The notes beneath the pieces were generated by a model, which saw only the letters and a list, made by a program, of their open reading frames with translations, was not told the origin of the DNA and made no database searches. DNA of 64,000 nucleotides. It comes from Erythroxylum novogranatense (taxonomy: Eukaryota; Streptophyta; Magnoliopsida; Malpighiales; Erythroxylaceae). Below, one piece after another: positions 1-10,260 of this stretch (position 1 is the first letter of the stretch; each line of letters starts with the position of its first letter). The translations under genes and the position numbers were made by a program. The stretch is from the NCBI GenBank assembly GCA_029891385.1, contig JAIWQS010000093.1, positions 372,001 to 436,000 on the forward strand. The letters are read 5' to 3'.

Positions 1-935
1 AATTTATCGATTTGATTTGATATAGTTTTGCTAATTAATTCCCTAAGGTTACAGATGGTGTTTTGTGAAACGATTCTGGAACAAGCATGAGTATAAAATC
101 GAGAATAAATTCTAGAAAAATGGTTTTTCGGATTTTCCTTCACCTACATGTCTCTAAGATGTTGGTGAATGTCTGTGAGCATGGAAATTGGATTTCAAGG
201 TGATTGGAGATTTATTCACGAATTTATTCTATGCTGTTGGGAATTGCTGTGCTGATGAACACAGATTTTGAATCGGTTTTGTTATTTAGGTTGACTGAGT
301 TTTTGATGGCCTAAAATCCTGAAACAATTCATGTAGCATTTTCTGAACATGTACTAACCTATGCAAGTTTCTCAGAATTTATTGAAATTGTTTCATTGAT
401 CATTTCGAGCAATGTACAGAACTGGACAGTTTTGTGAAAATTGTTGGGACTGTTTTGCTTGGCTTGATTAAGTGTGCTTTTTCAGTTCCAATGCCTTGCA
501 CCATTTTTAATGTGATTAAAAATGTGTTATCTTGATGTAGTATGATTGCCAAACTGAATTGCTTGAAGTTGCTTTTCCAAGAATTTTTGAATGCCGAATT
601 GATCACATTAGCGTCTCGGTAGTATCTTGCATTATCTTGTTTGTTTTGACCATCATATTTTTTATGGCATGTGCTTAAGTAAATTTGATAATGTATGTGC
701 TAGCTTGAGATGCTTAGGATGATAATTAGGGTGTTCCTAAATTATTTGGAAATTAATGAGTTTTGACTCATTTCAAGTTTTTCATAGAGTTTGACTATTT
801 AAAGCATTCATGACTCGATGAAGTGTTCATTGAGGCATCAATTCTGAATATTACCTAGGTATGATGGTATTGAGAATTGGAATTGTACTGATTGAGGAAT
901 TAGCCGATTAGAGATTTTAGCAAAATTCCCTGAAT

Positions 936-1160
936 AAGTCGACTTGTATATGGTATAAGTCGACTTGTTCAAGATTTTTGGATAAGTCGACTTGTGGATA
1001 GAATAAGTCGACTTGTTCAAGATCTCAGTATAAGTCGACTTGTAGTACCTTGTAAGTCGACTTGTTCATGGGCAGATGACATAAGTCGACTTGTGTCATA
1101 CAAGTCGACTTGTGTGTGGGCAGAAGCATAAATCGACTTGCATTTGATGAAAGTCGACTT
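936..1160. repeat. Array of palindromic AAGTCGACTT sites
   Basis: Nine perfect copies of the self-complementary decamer AAGTCGACTT start at 936, 957, 984, 1004, 1032, 1054, 1083, 1102 and 1151. One variant (AAATCGACTT) starts at 1130. Spacings alternate between about 19-22 and 27-29 bp, so the true unit is a roughly 48-bp block with two sites. Flanks often extend the palindrome (ACAAGTCGACTTGT). A four-copy array with the same alternation lies at 5630-5710. The sequence between sites is not conserved, so the decamer itself seems to be what is kept. Confidence 0.9.
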
Positions 1161-1349
1161 GTGGCATGCATAGGTGGGATGATGGATGATTTTAGGTATT
1201 GATTCAATGTGATTGATGAAACCTAAATCATTCCAAATAGTCCTAGCGACTATGATCCTTCAGCTTGGAGTCGAGAATTCGAAATCCCTCTTCGGAATAT
1301 GAAAACTAACGCCTTCCATTAATATTGTAAGAACCAGAGTTCTTATAGG

Positions 1350-1795
1350 GTTGGGTTGTTGAGCTAACCTCGAAGCTCACTCTATCTGAATATGTTGAAC
1401 CATGAAAATAAGATTTTGGATTAATGGGTCGGTTTTCCTAGAAGCGTTGATTTGTTAAGCTAACCTCAAGGTCAGCGTGGATGAGGCGAAATTGGGTAGC
1501 ATACATCAGATGTATGCGCATCAAAGAGTTGATACCCAATGTAAGTGCATGCATCAACAAGTTGATAGCACTGATCGATAGTTGTATCTTAGATGTAATT
1601 GGTATATCTGATACCTCCCGAGACATAAGGTGGCTTGTTGAGCTAACCTCAAGGTCATTCTTAATGTCGGTTATCGATGATACAATTGGTATGACCGATA
1701 CCTACCGATTGACCTAAGTTGTGGCTTGTTGGGTAAACCCGAGGTCACTCTTAGCAATGTCGGATATCGACCCACTAGGACATTATGTCACTTTG
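1350..1795 (+). repeat. Degenerate ~92-bp tandem repeat
   Basis: A block reading roughly TTGTTGAGCTAACCTCAAGG recurs near 1353, 1449, 1633 and 1725, that is, at about one or two multiples of 92 bp. The second half of the unit (ATTGGTATGACCGATACC near 1685) recurs near 1598 as ATTGGTATATCTGATACC. About five units can be placed, the third being badly decayed. It is noncoding and probably lies inside an LTR or 5' leader. Confidence 0.75.
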
Positions 1796-2049
1796 TTTCT
1801 CTGGATTCGTAAAGAGGGTTATGGATTCTAGGAAACTAGTGGGAGCCATATGCATGTCATGCAAGTCCTTATGATCATGCGGGCATTTCTATTCTATCAT
1901 TCCTTCTCTCTATCGCTAGGTTGATTGAAGAAGTTTCTCGGTGTGAATTTTCGCTCTCATTACGGACGAATTTTCTTGATTGGTGAGGAATCGAGAATTG
2001 TTCTTAGATTTGAGGGCGGGATCGTCCTAGATGTTCCACTTCCGGTTGC

Positions 2050-2680
2050 ACCTCTCGTCGATGCTTCGATAAGGATCGAAAGCATATTATAAGCATCTAA
2101 AGGGCGGGGACATGGCTACTTGCCTCGATGTCACCAGAGCTGCAGAGGGCGACGAGTCCATGGATGCTCACTCTATAGTATTTCATCTTAGGGAGCTGTT
2201 TGATGAGTAAGCTCGATGCGAAAGGTTCGAGACCTCGAGGCTTCTCTTCACCACAAAGATGGCTCGGGGATATCTGCATGCAATATGCCACGAAGATGAA
2301 TGGCTATATTGAGAGATTGGCGTCTTAGGATTTGTAATGGATTATGAGTTAAGTAGAGACTTAATTCTAGTTGGATTGTCGATGGTTATTCACGGTTTGT
2401 GATAAACTATCGGATAAACCAAATATCCACAACAATTCTGGTGATCAATCTGCTTTCGAAACAGTGACGAGCTATCAAGAAGGATAGCAAGCAAGTGCTA
2501 ATGGTGGATGCTTCTTCTTCTAGTTCAAAGAAGAAAAGGCCAAGAAACCAAAGGAAGTGCCATCGAGGAAAAACCAAAGATTCTTCCCAAAAGGATTTTG
2601 CTTTCATTGTGGCAAGTCTAGCCACTAGAATGGCCGTAAAATCTATCTGAGTCCTTGAAGCGAAGAAGGCATCGGATGCC
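2050..2680 (+). pseudogene. Copia-1 gag remnant with CCHC zinc knuckle
   Basis: Gag packages the element RNA in virus-like particles. Piecing frames together on the plus strand gives a Gag-like stretch near 2290-2345 (MNGYIERLAS, then a match to the usual phrase about delayed or failed spread of residues LGFVMDYELS). A basic stretch follows at 2520-2590, then a nucleocapsid knuckle near 2590-2640 reading FCFHCGKSSH. The first two Cys and the His of CX2CX4HX4C are present; the last Cys is lost and a stop interrupts the motif. Multiple frame changes and stops show long decay. The start is not determinable. Confidence 0.7.
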
Positions 2681-2689
2681 TCTACTTCT

Positions 2690-3140
2690 TCAAATATGTT
2701 TGTCATTGAGGTTAATACTATTCCTGATCCAAACATATCGGTATTTGATACCGGATGTGGCTCATACATATGAAATGATATGCAGGGCCTCAGGAACAGA
2801 AGACAACTCATAAAAGGAGAACTAGACCTTTGTGTAGGTAATGCAGCAAGAGTTGCTACATTAGCCGTAGACACTTATGTCTTGTTCCTCCCTAGTGGGC
2901 TTATATTCAAATTGGATGATTGACATTTTGTACCCGTTTTAAACAAAGAACATATTGTATGTTTTATGTTTAAATAGAGCTGATTTCCATTGGACTTTTA
3001 GTAGCAATGGTTGTTCTATTAGTTCAAATGGAAGGCTCTATGCTACTGGTACATTATGCAATTGAATTGACATATTAGATATGTCATATCCAGTTCTGAA
3101 TGTCAATGACGCGGAATGACATAATCGAGATAATTTAAAA
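2690..3140 (+). pseudogene. Copia-1 protease and pre-integrase remnant
   Basis: Near 2720-2765 the plus strand encodes ISVFDTGCGSYI, matching the copia protease active-site phrase with the catalytic D-T-G triplet intact. The following 300 bp read as a degraded gag_pre-integrs region (glycine-asparagine phrase near 2835, then FVPVLNKE near 2930). In a living element this aspartic protease cuts Gag-Pol. Here the reading frame is broken by an in-frame stop directly after the active site and again near 2980. Confidence 0.7.
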
Positions 3141-3920
3141 TCAACTTACTTATGGCATTGTCGGCTTGGCCATATAAATGAGACACGCATCGCTAAGCTC
3201 CATAAGAGTGGATGTTTAGGGTCATTTGATTATGAATCATATGACACATGCGAATCTTGTTTATTAGGCAAGATGACTAAGTAATCCTTTAAATGAAAGG
3301 GTGAAAGAGTGAATGGAATATTAGACCTAATACATTCAGATGTATGTGGTCCGATGTCCATCCATGCCAGAAGTGGTTGTCTTTACTTCATAACTTTTAT
3401 CGGTGATTATTCACGATATAGGTATCTGTATCTGATGAGATACAAATCTGAAGCGTTTGAAAGTTCAAACAATTCAGAAATGAAGTAGAAAACTAACTTG
3501 GTAAAAGTATGAATACATTACGATCTGATCGTGGTGGAAAATGCTTAGACCAATAGTTTTTTGATTATCTCGAGATAATGGGATTTTATCTCAGTATACT
3601 CCACCTTACGCTTGCAAACACAATGGTGTGGTGAAAGGAGAAATCGAACCTTGTTAGACATAGTGCGATTGATGATAGGTTTTACTGATTTTGGGAATAT
3701 GCTTTCGAGACAGTTTGTTTACTTGCTAAAAGAGTTCTATTAAAAGCAGTTGTGGTTACTCCATATGGAGATATGGACTAACTGAAAGCCTATCTTTCTC
3801 ATCGAAAGTTTGGGGTTGTCACCTTATGTGAAGCGGACACGGTCAGATTAACGATGCAAAATCGATAAGTGTTTGTTAAATGGATATCGTGGGATATCAA
3901 TTCTACCTTGCTTAGGAACA
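3140..3920 (+). pseudogene. Copia-1 integrase remnant
   Basis: The HHCC zinc-binding domain is visible at 3152-3290: LWHCRLGHINETRIAKLH followed by CESCLLGKM. The catalytic core starts at about 3320 with LIHSDVCGP, which carries the first Asp of the D,D-35-E triad, and continues YFITFIGDYSRYRYLYLM. The second block near 3522 reads LRSDRGGK, keeping the second Asp. The glutamate region (normally NGVVERKNR) is recognisable but frame-broken near 3625-3650. Stops and shifts make it non-functional. Confidence 0.8.
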
Positions 3921-3924
3921 AAAG

Positions 3925-4960
3925 TTGTTTGTTTCCAAGCATGCTGTTTTCTTAAAGAAAGAGTTTCTTTTACAAGAGGACAGTGGGAGCAAAGTTGAAC
4001 TTGGAGAAGTTCAAGATGCTCGAACAAACATAGATCAACTGCCTGAATCTGAAACTGTAACTCATATAGATGAGATAACAGTTCAACCTTCTACTACACA
4101 CGAATTTCGTAGGTTAAGTAGGATATGCACTGTTCCCGAGAGATATGAATTTCTTGTAAGTGAACAGAATGGCGTATTGCTCATATGAGATGATGAGCTT
4201 ACTACCTATGAAGAGGTTCTAAAAAGTTCAGAGTCTGGAACATGGCTTTGTGCCATGAAATCTGAAATGGATTCCATGTATGAAAACCAAGTATTGACTT
4301 TGGTTGTTACACCTGAAGGGATAAAACCCATAGGGTGCAAAGGAGTTTTCAAGATGAAAACCAACATGGATGGTAATCTGATTACCTATGAAGCGAGACT
4401 AATGGCCAAAGGATTTCGTCACAGACAAAGAGTTGACTATGACAAAACCTTCAGCCCCGTAACAATGCTTAAATCCATTAGGATACTCCTAGCCATTGCC
4501 ACTCATTATGATTATGAGATATGGCAAATGGATGTGAAGACAGCTTTCCTGAGAGGAAATCTACCCGAGCATGTGTATGACACAACCAGAGGACTTCACT
4601 TCCATCGATGGCGAAAAGGTATGCAAGCTTCAGAATTCCATGTATGGATTGAAGCAAGCATCCAGGAGTTGGATTATCCCTTTTGATGAGTCAATCAAAG
4701 AGTTTGAGTTCTCACAAAATCCGGATGATCATTGTGTGTATAAGAAGGTTAATGGGACTGCAATCGTATTCCTTGTGTTGTATGTAGATGACATCTGTTA
4801 CTAGGAAAGCGATGTCTCTATCGCAATCGATTAAAATTTGGTTGTCCAATCAATTTGCGATGAAAGACCTTGGTGAAGCGACTTATATCCTTGGGATATA
4901 GATTTATAGAGATAAATCAAAGGTTGCTTGGTCTTTCACAATCATCGATACATAGATGAG
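3925..4960 (+). pseudogene. Copia-1 reverse transcriptase remnant
   Basis: A copia RT (RVT_2) domain spread over at least three frames. It starts with a linker (3925-4188), then 4200-4685 contains the characteristic stretch around VFKMKTNMDG, a YEARLMAKGF block and the IWQMDVKTAFLRG block, whose Asp is one of the three catalytic carboxylates. A frameshift near 4580 moves the reading to the frame that ends at 4804, which holds SMYGLKQASRSW and the catalytic box LYVDDI (the two Asp intact) before a stop. Beyond 4805 only fragments of the thumb remain. Confidence 0.85.
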
Positions 4961-5009
4961 ATGCTAAAGAGGTTTAGCATGGAACAATGCTATGTACGAG
5001 GCCCGATGT

Positions 5010-5560
5010 ATCGTATGCTCAAGTGTTACGGCGGATACCAATCGGATCTGGTGAGGTCAGCGAGTGGCTGTCAAGAATATCCTCAAGTACTTGCGAAGCA
5101 CTAAGGATGTTTTCTTGATCTATGGAGATGGAAATCTCCAGTGGCGTGCATTGGATGCTAGTATTTAATCGATAAGGATAATTCGAATCACAAGCGGGTT
5201 ATATACATTCACACTTGAATAACGTGGCGGTCAATTGGAAAAGTTCCAAACAAGAGAGGACTGCTGATTCATCAGCAGGAAGAGTACATTGCGCATGAGA
5301 TGCATGAAGGAAGCGGTTTGGATCAAGAAGTTCATTCTTGAACTTGTTCGGTCCCTACCGTGATGGGCCCATAGGATTGTATTGTGATACAATGGGGCTA
5401 GTCTTGTGAGCAAAGGAACCAAGGTCTTATCGACGATCCGAACTCGTGCTTCGCCGATTCGGAGATCATTAGTCGAGATGATATCGATAGAGAGAATTCC
5501 ACGAGCAAAGTGTTCTTTGTTTAGTTGACAAAGCCATTGTCACGGAGAATTGTGATTCTC
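5010..5560 (+). pseudogene. Copia-1 RNase H remnant
   Basis: The plus strand at 5060-5130 reads VAVKNILKYLRSTKDVFLIY, a connection-domain phrase found just before copia RNase H. Downstream at 5190-5420 are broken pieces of the RNase H fold, and at 5430-5555 the usual C-terminal tail of the polyprotein. The catalytic residues cannot be traced with confidence because of stops and lost bases. This piece ends about 50 bp before the polypurine tract. Confidence 0.65.
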
Positions 5561-5602
5561 ATGGACTCGCTTATGGTATTAGATACTAAGGCGATTGGCT
5601 TT

Positions 5603-5619
5603 AGGTCAAGTGGGAGATT
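5603..5619 (+). other. Copia-1 polypurine tract
   Basis: The sequence TCAAGTGGGAGATT directly before TGTAAG is the standard copia polypurine tract, which primes plus-strand DNA synthesis and marks the 3' LTR start. It places the first LTR base at 5620. Confidence 0.7.
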
Positions 5620-7710
5620 TGTAAGTGATAAGTCGACTTGTACCATGTGTAAGTCGACTTACACATGTTCGATCTTGATAAGTCGACTTGTTCATTGGAT
5701 AAGTCGACTTGTTCAAATCGATGCTTGTTTATTTGTGCCTAAAGGCAATCCCCTTTAGCGCGTTTTATTCAAAGTCGTGTGCAGACTTTATGGATAAATA
5801 AAGAAAAGGCATTATTCATTAATTTGATATTCATAAACATTGTTTATGAATTGATTGAATCTTTAATCGAATTAATGAAGTCCATGATATATGACATAGC
5901 ATGAAGGAAATTATGATGTGTTCATACTCACGAGATTCCTATCATGTGCAATTATGTCAATATCTAAATTCTCCTAGTCATAGGATTAATGAGGTGGACA
6001 TCATTAATCCGGATAGACTAACACATGTCATATTCCTTGATTGGATCAGCGGTGGATCTCGAAACTGTAAATATGAGATATTTAGAATTGACATATGGAT
6101 GCTTACTAGCGGTAGTAAGTTCATTGGATGACCTGCCATGAGATCATCACATGGATATCTTATCTAAGTGTTAGTGATAATCTCATCATAGCAATGGTGC
6201 AAGTATCATTAGACTTGAGGTACTCGAGGATATCTTGAATCTTGATCACGTGCTTTGACTCCATTCCTTGTTGCCTTCGGAGGTAACTCATAGGGTGGTG
6301 CTTGGGTACACTTGAGGTATTGAAGATAATTGAGTAGCCAATAAAGGATTCACCACTACGGATTAGCGGAAGAGATACCCGTAGCCTCTTGTGGGATCAT
6401 TACTAAATTTGGCGGCATGTATGTCATGAAGAGTGTCTTCATTGACATATAAAGTAATGAGTCCGGGGCGAAATTGATATCACTGGGCTAGACTCGGTCT
6501 AGTGAGAGTTGACACTTTGACCATACTCATAACCAAGTGGGGTATAGGATGGTGAAAGGACGAATTGCGGTAATTATACATGGAAGGTTCGTGATCCGGT
6601 TCGTGATGAATACATCAAACCGATTACTTTCCGGTCAATTGGGGTCATGATGTGTTGCTAGATACGCTCATGACTTGCTCAGATTAATTGTTAATCTAAG
6701 TGGCCAACATAGCTGGGAGCCTAAAGGGTCACACGCATAAGAGTGTTTGAGAGCTGTAAAATAGTAATTGGACGAGTTCCAATTATGGAGAGCAAATGGA
6801 TTAAATGGATCCCAATGGGATTGGGATATGTCGATGAGATCGCGACATCAATATTGCTAAGAAAGGTTTAGAGTTTGTTTGACCGGGGCAGCAGTTGCAG
6901 TAGGGCCAAACCCAGTTTGGTGGACCTCTTAGTAATTATATATATGTTAATTAATTAAGTAATTAATTAATTAATATTATATATATATTGACATGTGCGT
7001 GGATGGAGGGGATGAGAGGATAAAGCTTTATCCTTTAACTTTATTATATATATATATATATAAAGTGTCTAAACGTGGACTCTCCTCCACCATTAGTTTT
7101 CTACATGTCTTTTAAAGAGTTAAAAGACATAGAAAAGAGAAGATGAACGTGGATGGCCGATGGTTTTGCTAAGGTGAGAAGAAGAAGAAAACTTAATTGT
7201 TAAGTTAGCTTTGAAAGGTGATTTTCAAGTCTTCTCCTTAAGCAACCATCGAATTCTCTTCTTCTCCAAGCATGGTTCAACGTTTCCTTGACTCTCGGGG
7301 CAGAGGTAGGCTCTGGCAGGCTTTAATCTGTTCTAGCTATTCCGGGTCAAAGGGTTTGACTCGGTTAGATTTCTGATCTCTGCGTGGATCACCTTTAGAG
7401 ATAGTCTCTTTTGGCTATTTAGGTTGATGTCTTCATACGGATACACGGATCACAGGATTGGGAAAGTCCCGGGAACCAAAATTTTTGTTTTCCGCTGCCG
7501 GTACATGTGATGTACCTCCCGGGATTTTCCTACAGTATGTCGGCTCCGTTTGTTAAGTATCGATTCCGCTTCGCTTCGTGTTGCTTCGATACTTTCGTGC
7601 TTCGTTTCGCTTCAACTATTGCTTTGTTTCCGCTTCGCTTTGCATTATGTCTTCCGCATTTTGTTTTCCGTTTGCCGGTTGGGATCTGGTTCCCGAATCG
7701 GGTCCCAACA
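5620..7710 (+). repeat. Copia-1 3' LTR
   Basis: The LTR begins TGTAAG after the polypurine tract and ends CCCAACA, about 2.1 kb. It opens with four palindromic decamers (5630-5710). It also includes the phrase CCTAAAGGGTCACACGCATA near 6720 that is widespread in plant copia LTRs. An AT-rich section at 6935-7065 has long TA runs, including TATATATATATATATAAAG near 7045 that could act as a TATA box. The U5-like end is rich in TTTTCCGCTGCC. An earlier possible end is CCTACA at 7534; the last 175 bp (CGCTTCGCTTCG-type simple repeats) would then be foreign. I prefer 7710 because coding homology of the host element restarts there. Confidence 0.7.
5630..5710. repeat. Four AAGTCGACTT palindromes at the LTR start
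   Basis: Perfect copies start at 5630, 5651, 5680 and 5701, spaced 21, 29 and 21 bp. This is the same short-long-short rhythm as the ten-site array at 936-1160. Confidence 0.9.
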
Positions 7711-8146
7711 AGAGGAGCTTGACTTTCTGTCTCTCATAAACACCACCTTTCTCCCATCATCCAACTCAAACTCTACTATCTTCAGTTTGCAATCCAAATT
7801 AGCGTTATACTTCTCTAATGTGTCCATGCCAAAAATCACATCTAATCTTCCCATCTTTAATGGCATTTGATTCACCACTAATTGTTCTCCTCCAATATGT
7901 ATCTCACAGTCTCTATAAGCTTGACTAATCACTATATACTAGCTGAATGGAGTACTAACCATTAAACGAGTATCCAACAGGCTCAAATCCCTACCATACA
8001 TAGTTCTACCCGATGAAACAAAGGAATGGGTAGACCCTGGATCAATTAAAACAAAAACATTACCATCAAATAATTTAACTATACTAGTCATAACTTCTGG
8101 AGCGTTCTTTGCATCCTCTCGTGTTATTGCAAACACTCTAGCTGGT
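7711..8146 (-). pseudogene. Chromovirus H protease remnant
   Basis: The minus strand encodes MFAITREDAKNAPEVM, then FVLIDPGSTHSFVS. The latter is the RVP_2 active site, with D-P-G in place of the usual D-T/S-G, a common form in plant chromoviruses. After a stop near 7938, the second half reads IHIGGEQLVVNQMPLKMG and LDVIFGMDTLEKYNANLDC, the flap and C-terminal half of the same domain. The frame is cut at 7711 by copia-1. It is a protease that would process Gag-Pol; one stop and truncation make it inactive. Confidence 0.85.
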
Positions 8147-9195
8147 TGTAAGGCCCCAAACTATACCCTAGTAGAAATGGTATATGTTCATGAAAGTGTA
8201 TGGATGACAGATGTTAAAAATTGAGATAAAATTGAGCATATTACTTGAATTTTTGTTTTATGGATTATAGTTCGTGATTGGAATTAATTCATTCCATTAG
8301 AGAATTATGGTATTTAAACTTATATTTGGACTACGAAAAATATCAAGTGCCAAGTGAAGTTGGTACATGAAAATTAGTATGACTAAACCTATATTTTAAA
8401 TGACATTTGGCACCATTGGATGGTTGACATGTGGACTAGTTTTAAAGGTGATTAGTGGTAGCATTATAATTAGGCAAATGACATTACATGCATTAAGACA
8501 TGTGGCTTGTTAATTTGAGGACATCTAGCAAAGCAAGAACTGAATCATCCAGCTCATTTCGATAGCCCACTCATTAATTTTTGCTCCTTTCAATCGAAAC
8601 TACTCACCCCTCTCAACTTCTGGAATTTTGATTTGTTTTAGATCATTTTCACTTGCAAATCTTTATGTGTGCTGATTGTTTGGAAGGGCTCGTTCAACTG
8701 GTTCTTTAAAGTTAAAGAGGTAAGGGAATTATAAACTTGGTACTCTGTTATAACATGTGTCATTTAATGTTTGAAATGGATCAATTGTGTATCGAATTAG
8801 TAAAGAATAGAGTTCAGATACATGCTAGAAAGTGGTTAGGTAGTGTAGTTCCACTAGATAGATATCAGCATTTTAGGCATATCTTGCCCTGTAGGTATCC
8901 AAATTGGATGAAGTTAAATTCAGATTAAAGTAGAAAGATATATCTACAACTTTCATGAAGGGGTCAAATTTGATTTCTTTCACTAAATGTGCCAAAATTT
9001 GGCTTGAAGTGGAGTTTCTGGATTCTATCACTATTTGTGAACAGTATTTAGTATTTTGGGGTAACTTTCACAATACTAAACCAAATAAATTGCACAAAAT
9101 TGGTGTAATTAGAAACTTGAGACATAAAGAAAGAATTGTTTAGAAGAAAGTTTGGCCTAAATCCTTCGGTTTGATTGTCAAAATGATAGTGTAAA

Positions 9196-9420
9196 TGTTG
9201 GGTCCCGTTTGCAGAGTCCAACGCTTGCTCTGATACCACTCATGTTGGACCCTGCTTGCTTCCGGAATTCAAATCATATGAAATCATGAAATTTGAGCTT
9301 TCTCTGATACCACAACTGTTGGACCCCACTTGCGGAGCCCAACTTCGGATTATGAAACTTGACCATCATTGGTTCATCTTCTTTTTCTAATACCATAAAT
9401 GTTGGAATCCCGCTTGCTTC
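9196..9420 (-). repeat. Tandem LTR-end + primer-site units in E
   Basis: Four TGTTGG starts (9196, 9243, 9317, 9400) alternate with reversed initiator-Met primer sites. These are GCTCTGATACCA at 9227-9238, CTCTGATACCA near 9302-9312 and a decayed TCTAATACCA near 9386-9395. Read on the minus strand, each unit is an LTR end (...CCAACA), four to five bases, then TGGTATCAGAG. A normal element has only one such junction. Confidence 0.75.
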
Positions 9421-10114
9421 CGGAATCCAGCTCTTACCTAAACATGAAACGTGAGCTTATTCCCATGAAATCTACTGAATCATCATCGATAAATTTTCAT
9501 TCTCATAACAACCCAATAATTTCCCTCACAATTTGTTCAATGGCGTGCCCACATAAAATTAGTCACCATGCTCAAACTCATTTCTACTATTTGTAAATAG
9601 AATTTGGAAATCTTCAAACAAGAATTTCAATTTGGCTTCTTCAAAAAAATCATAGCTCTAAGCCTCTTTTTTGTTTTGAAGCAAGAATTACCTCAATCGA
9701 AGCTATATAGCTCAAGATATGCTTAAAATTCCAAAGTGTGTTTATACCTCAATCATGCTCTCTAAACTGACCTCTCAGTTTATTACAATCAAACTTTCTC
9801 AAATCAAATCCAAAAGATCCCAATTTTCATGGAGAGATAAATTCAAGTCTTAGGAATCTATCGCTTCAAGAATCACTTCATTTGGAGGTCAGACGAGGGA
9901 GTTATGACCAAAAGAATCTAACATGTTCATAACCTCAATCATGCAGTAACATTTCTTGGCGCGATTATCATAACTTTCACCAAAATGTCTGATTGATTTC
10001 GTTTTTAGACTATTATAAAGAAGAGTTCGAGATTTAGAACTTTCATGAAGACCACAAAGTCAGATTCTGCCCCTAAAATGGTCAAAAGTCGCGATTTACT
10101 AAAGTTGACCCGTG

Positions 10115-10260
10115 AATGCCCGTTTAACGGACATTATTAGGCCAAAATGCACCTTCTCACTCGAGAAGGTCCATTAAATGGACATAGGCGATGCTAGGGG
10201 TCCTTTTTGACCCGTAAAGGTCCGTTAAATGGACCTAAATTCTGTTAAACGGACATAGGG
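10115..10260. repeat. Cluster of near-palindromic GTCCNTTAAAYGGAC motifs
   Basis: Four related motifs: CCCGTTTAACGGACA near 10119, GGTCCATTAAATGGACATA at 10168, GTCCGTTAAATGGACC at 10220 and CTGTTAAACGGACATA near 10242. A perfect hairpin, CCTTCTC-ACTC-GAGAAGG, lies just before the second one (10152-10169). All sit in the LTR of element E. Function unknown. Confidence 0.7.

Larger units (their letters stand above)
1..1900 (+). repeat. Noncoding LTR-like region left of copia-1
   Basis: No credible protein is encoded here; the short ORFs are low-complexity. The stretch holds a palindromic decamer array (936-1160) and a degenerate roughly 92-bp tandem repeat (about 1350-1790). Around 1810-1850 the wording (GGATTCTAGGAAACTAGTGG) resembles the leader just after the primer site of chromovirus C (TTTCCTAGGAACCTAGTGG near 53185). 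That suggests the 3' end and leader of a Tekay-like plus-strand LTR, joined to the copia coding remnant that begins near 2050. I could not align it with the copia-1 3' LTR beyond the shared decamer array, so calling it the copia 5' LTR is not supported. The assignment is inference from a short similarity. Confidence 0.35.
1900..7710 (+). mobile_element. Copia-1: degenerate Ty1/copia retrotransposon
   Basis: On the plus strand, in order: gag, CCHC knuckle, aspartic protease, integrase, reverse transcriptase, RNase H, polypurine tract and 3' LTR. This is the order PR-INT-RT-RH that defines the copia superfamily. All domains carry stops and frameshifts, so the element cannot move by itself. No matching 5' LTR was found; the left boundary is approximate. 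The right end (CCCAACA at 7710) abuts the minus-strand protease of chromovirus H, so copia-1 probably inserted into H. Gag wording and LTR wording fit the Tork-like group of plant copia elements, with moderate certainty. Confidence 0.85.

Noticed and set aside
936..1160. CRISPR-like array (short repeats, spacers of similar length)
   Set aside because: Repeats are only 10 bp and palindromic, spacers of 10-19 bp, plant transposon context, no cas genes.
838..1207. Minus-strand ORFs with KSTY/KSTC peptide repeats
   Set aside because: They are translations of the palindromic decamer array; no domain, and the spacers are not constrained in frame.
1..1900. 5' LTR of copia-1
   Set aside because: Apart from the decamer array I found no alignment with 5620-7710, so it was described only as an LTR-like region.
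2407..2874. 155-codon minus-strand ORF
   Set aside because: Antisense to the copia-1 gag/protease remnant, which has family motifs on the plus strand.
7507..7870. Two plus-strand ORFs
   Set aside because: Lie over the copia-1 LTR end (simple CGCTTCG words) and antisense to the H protease.
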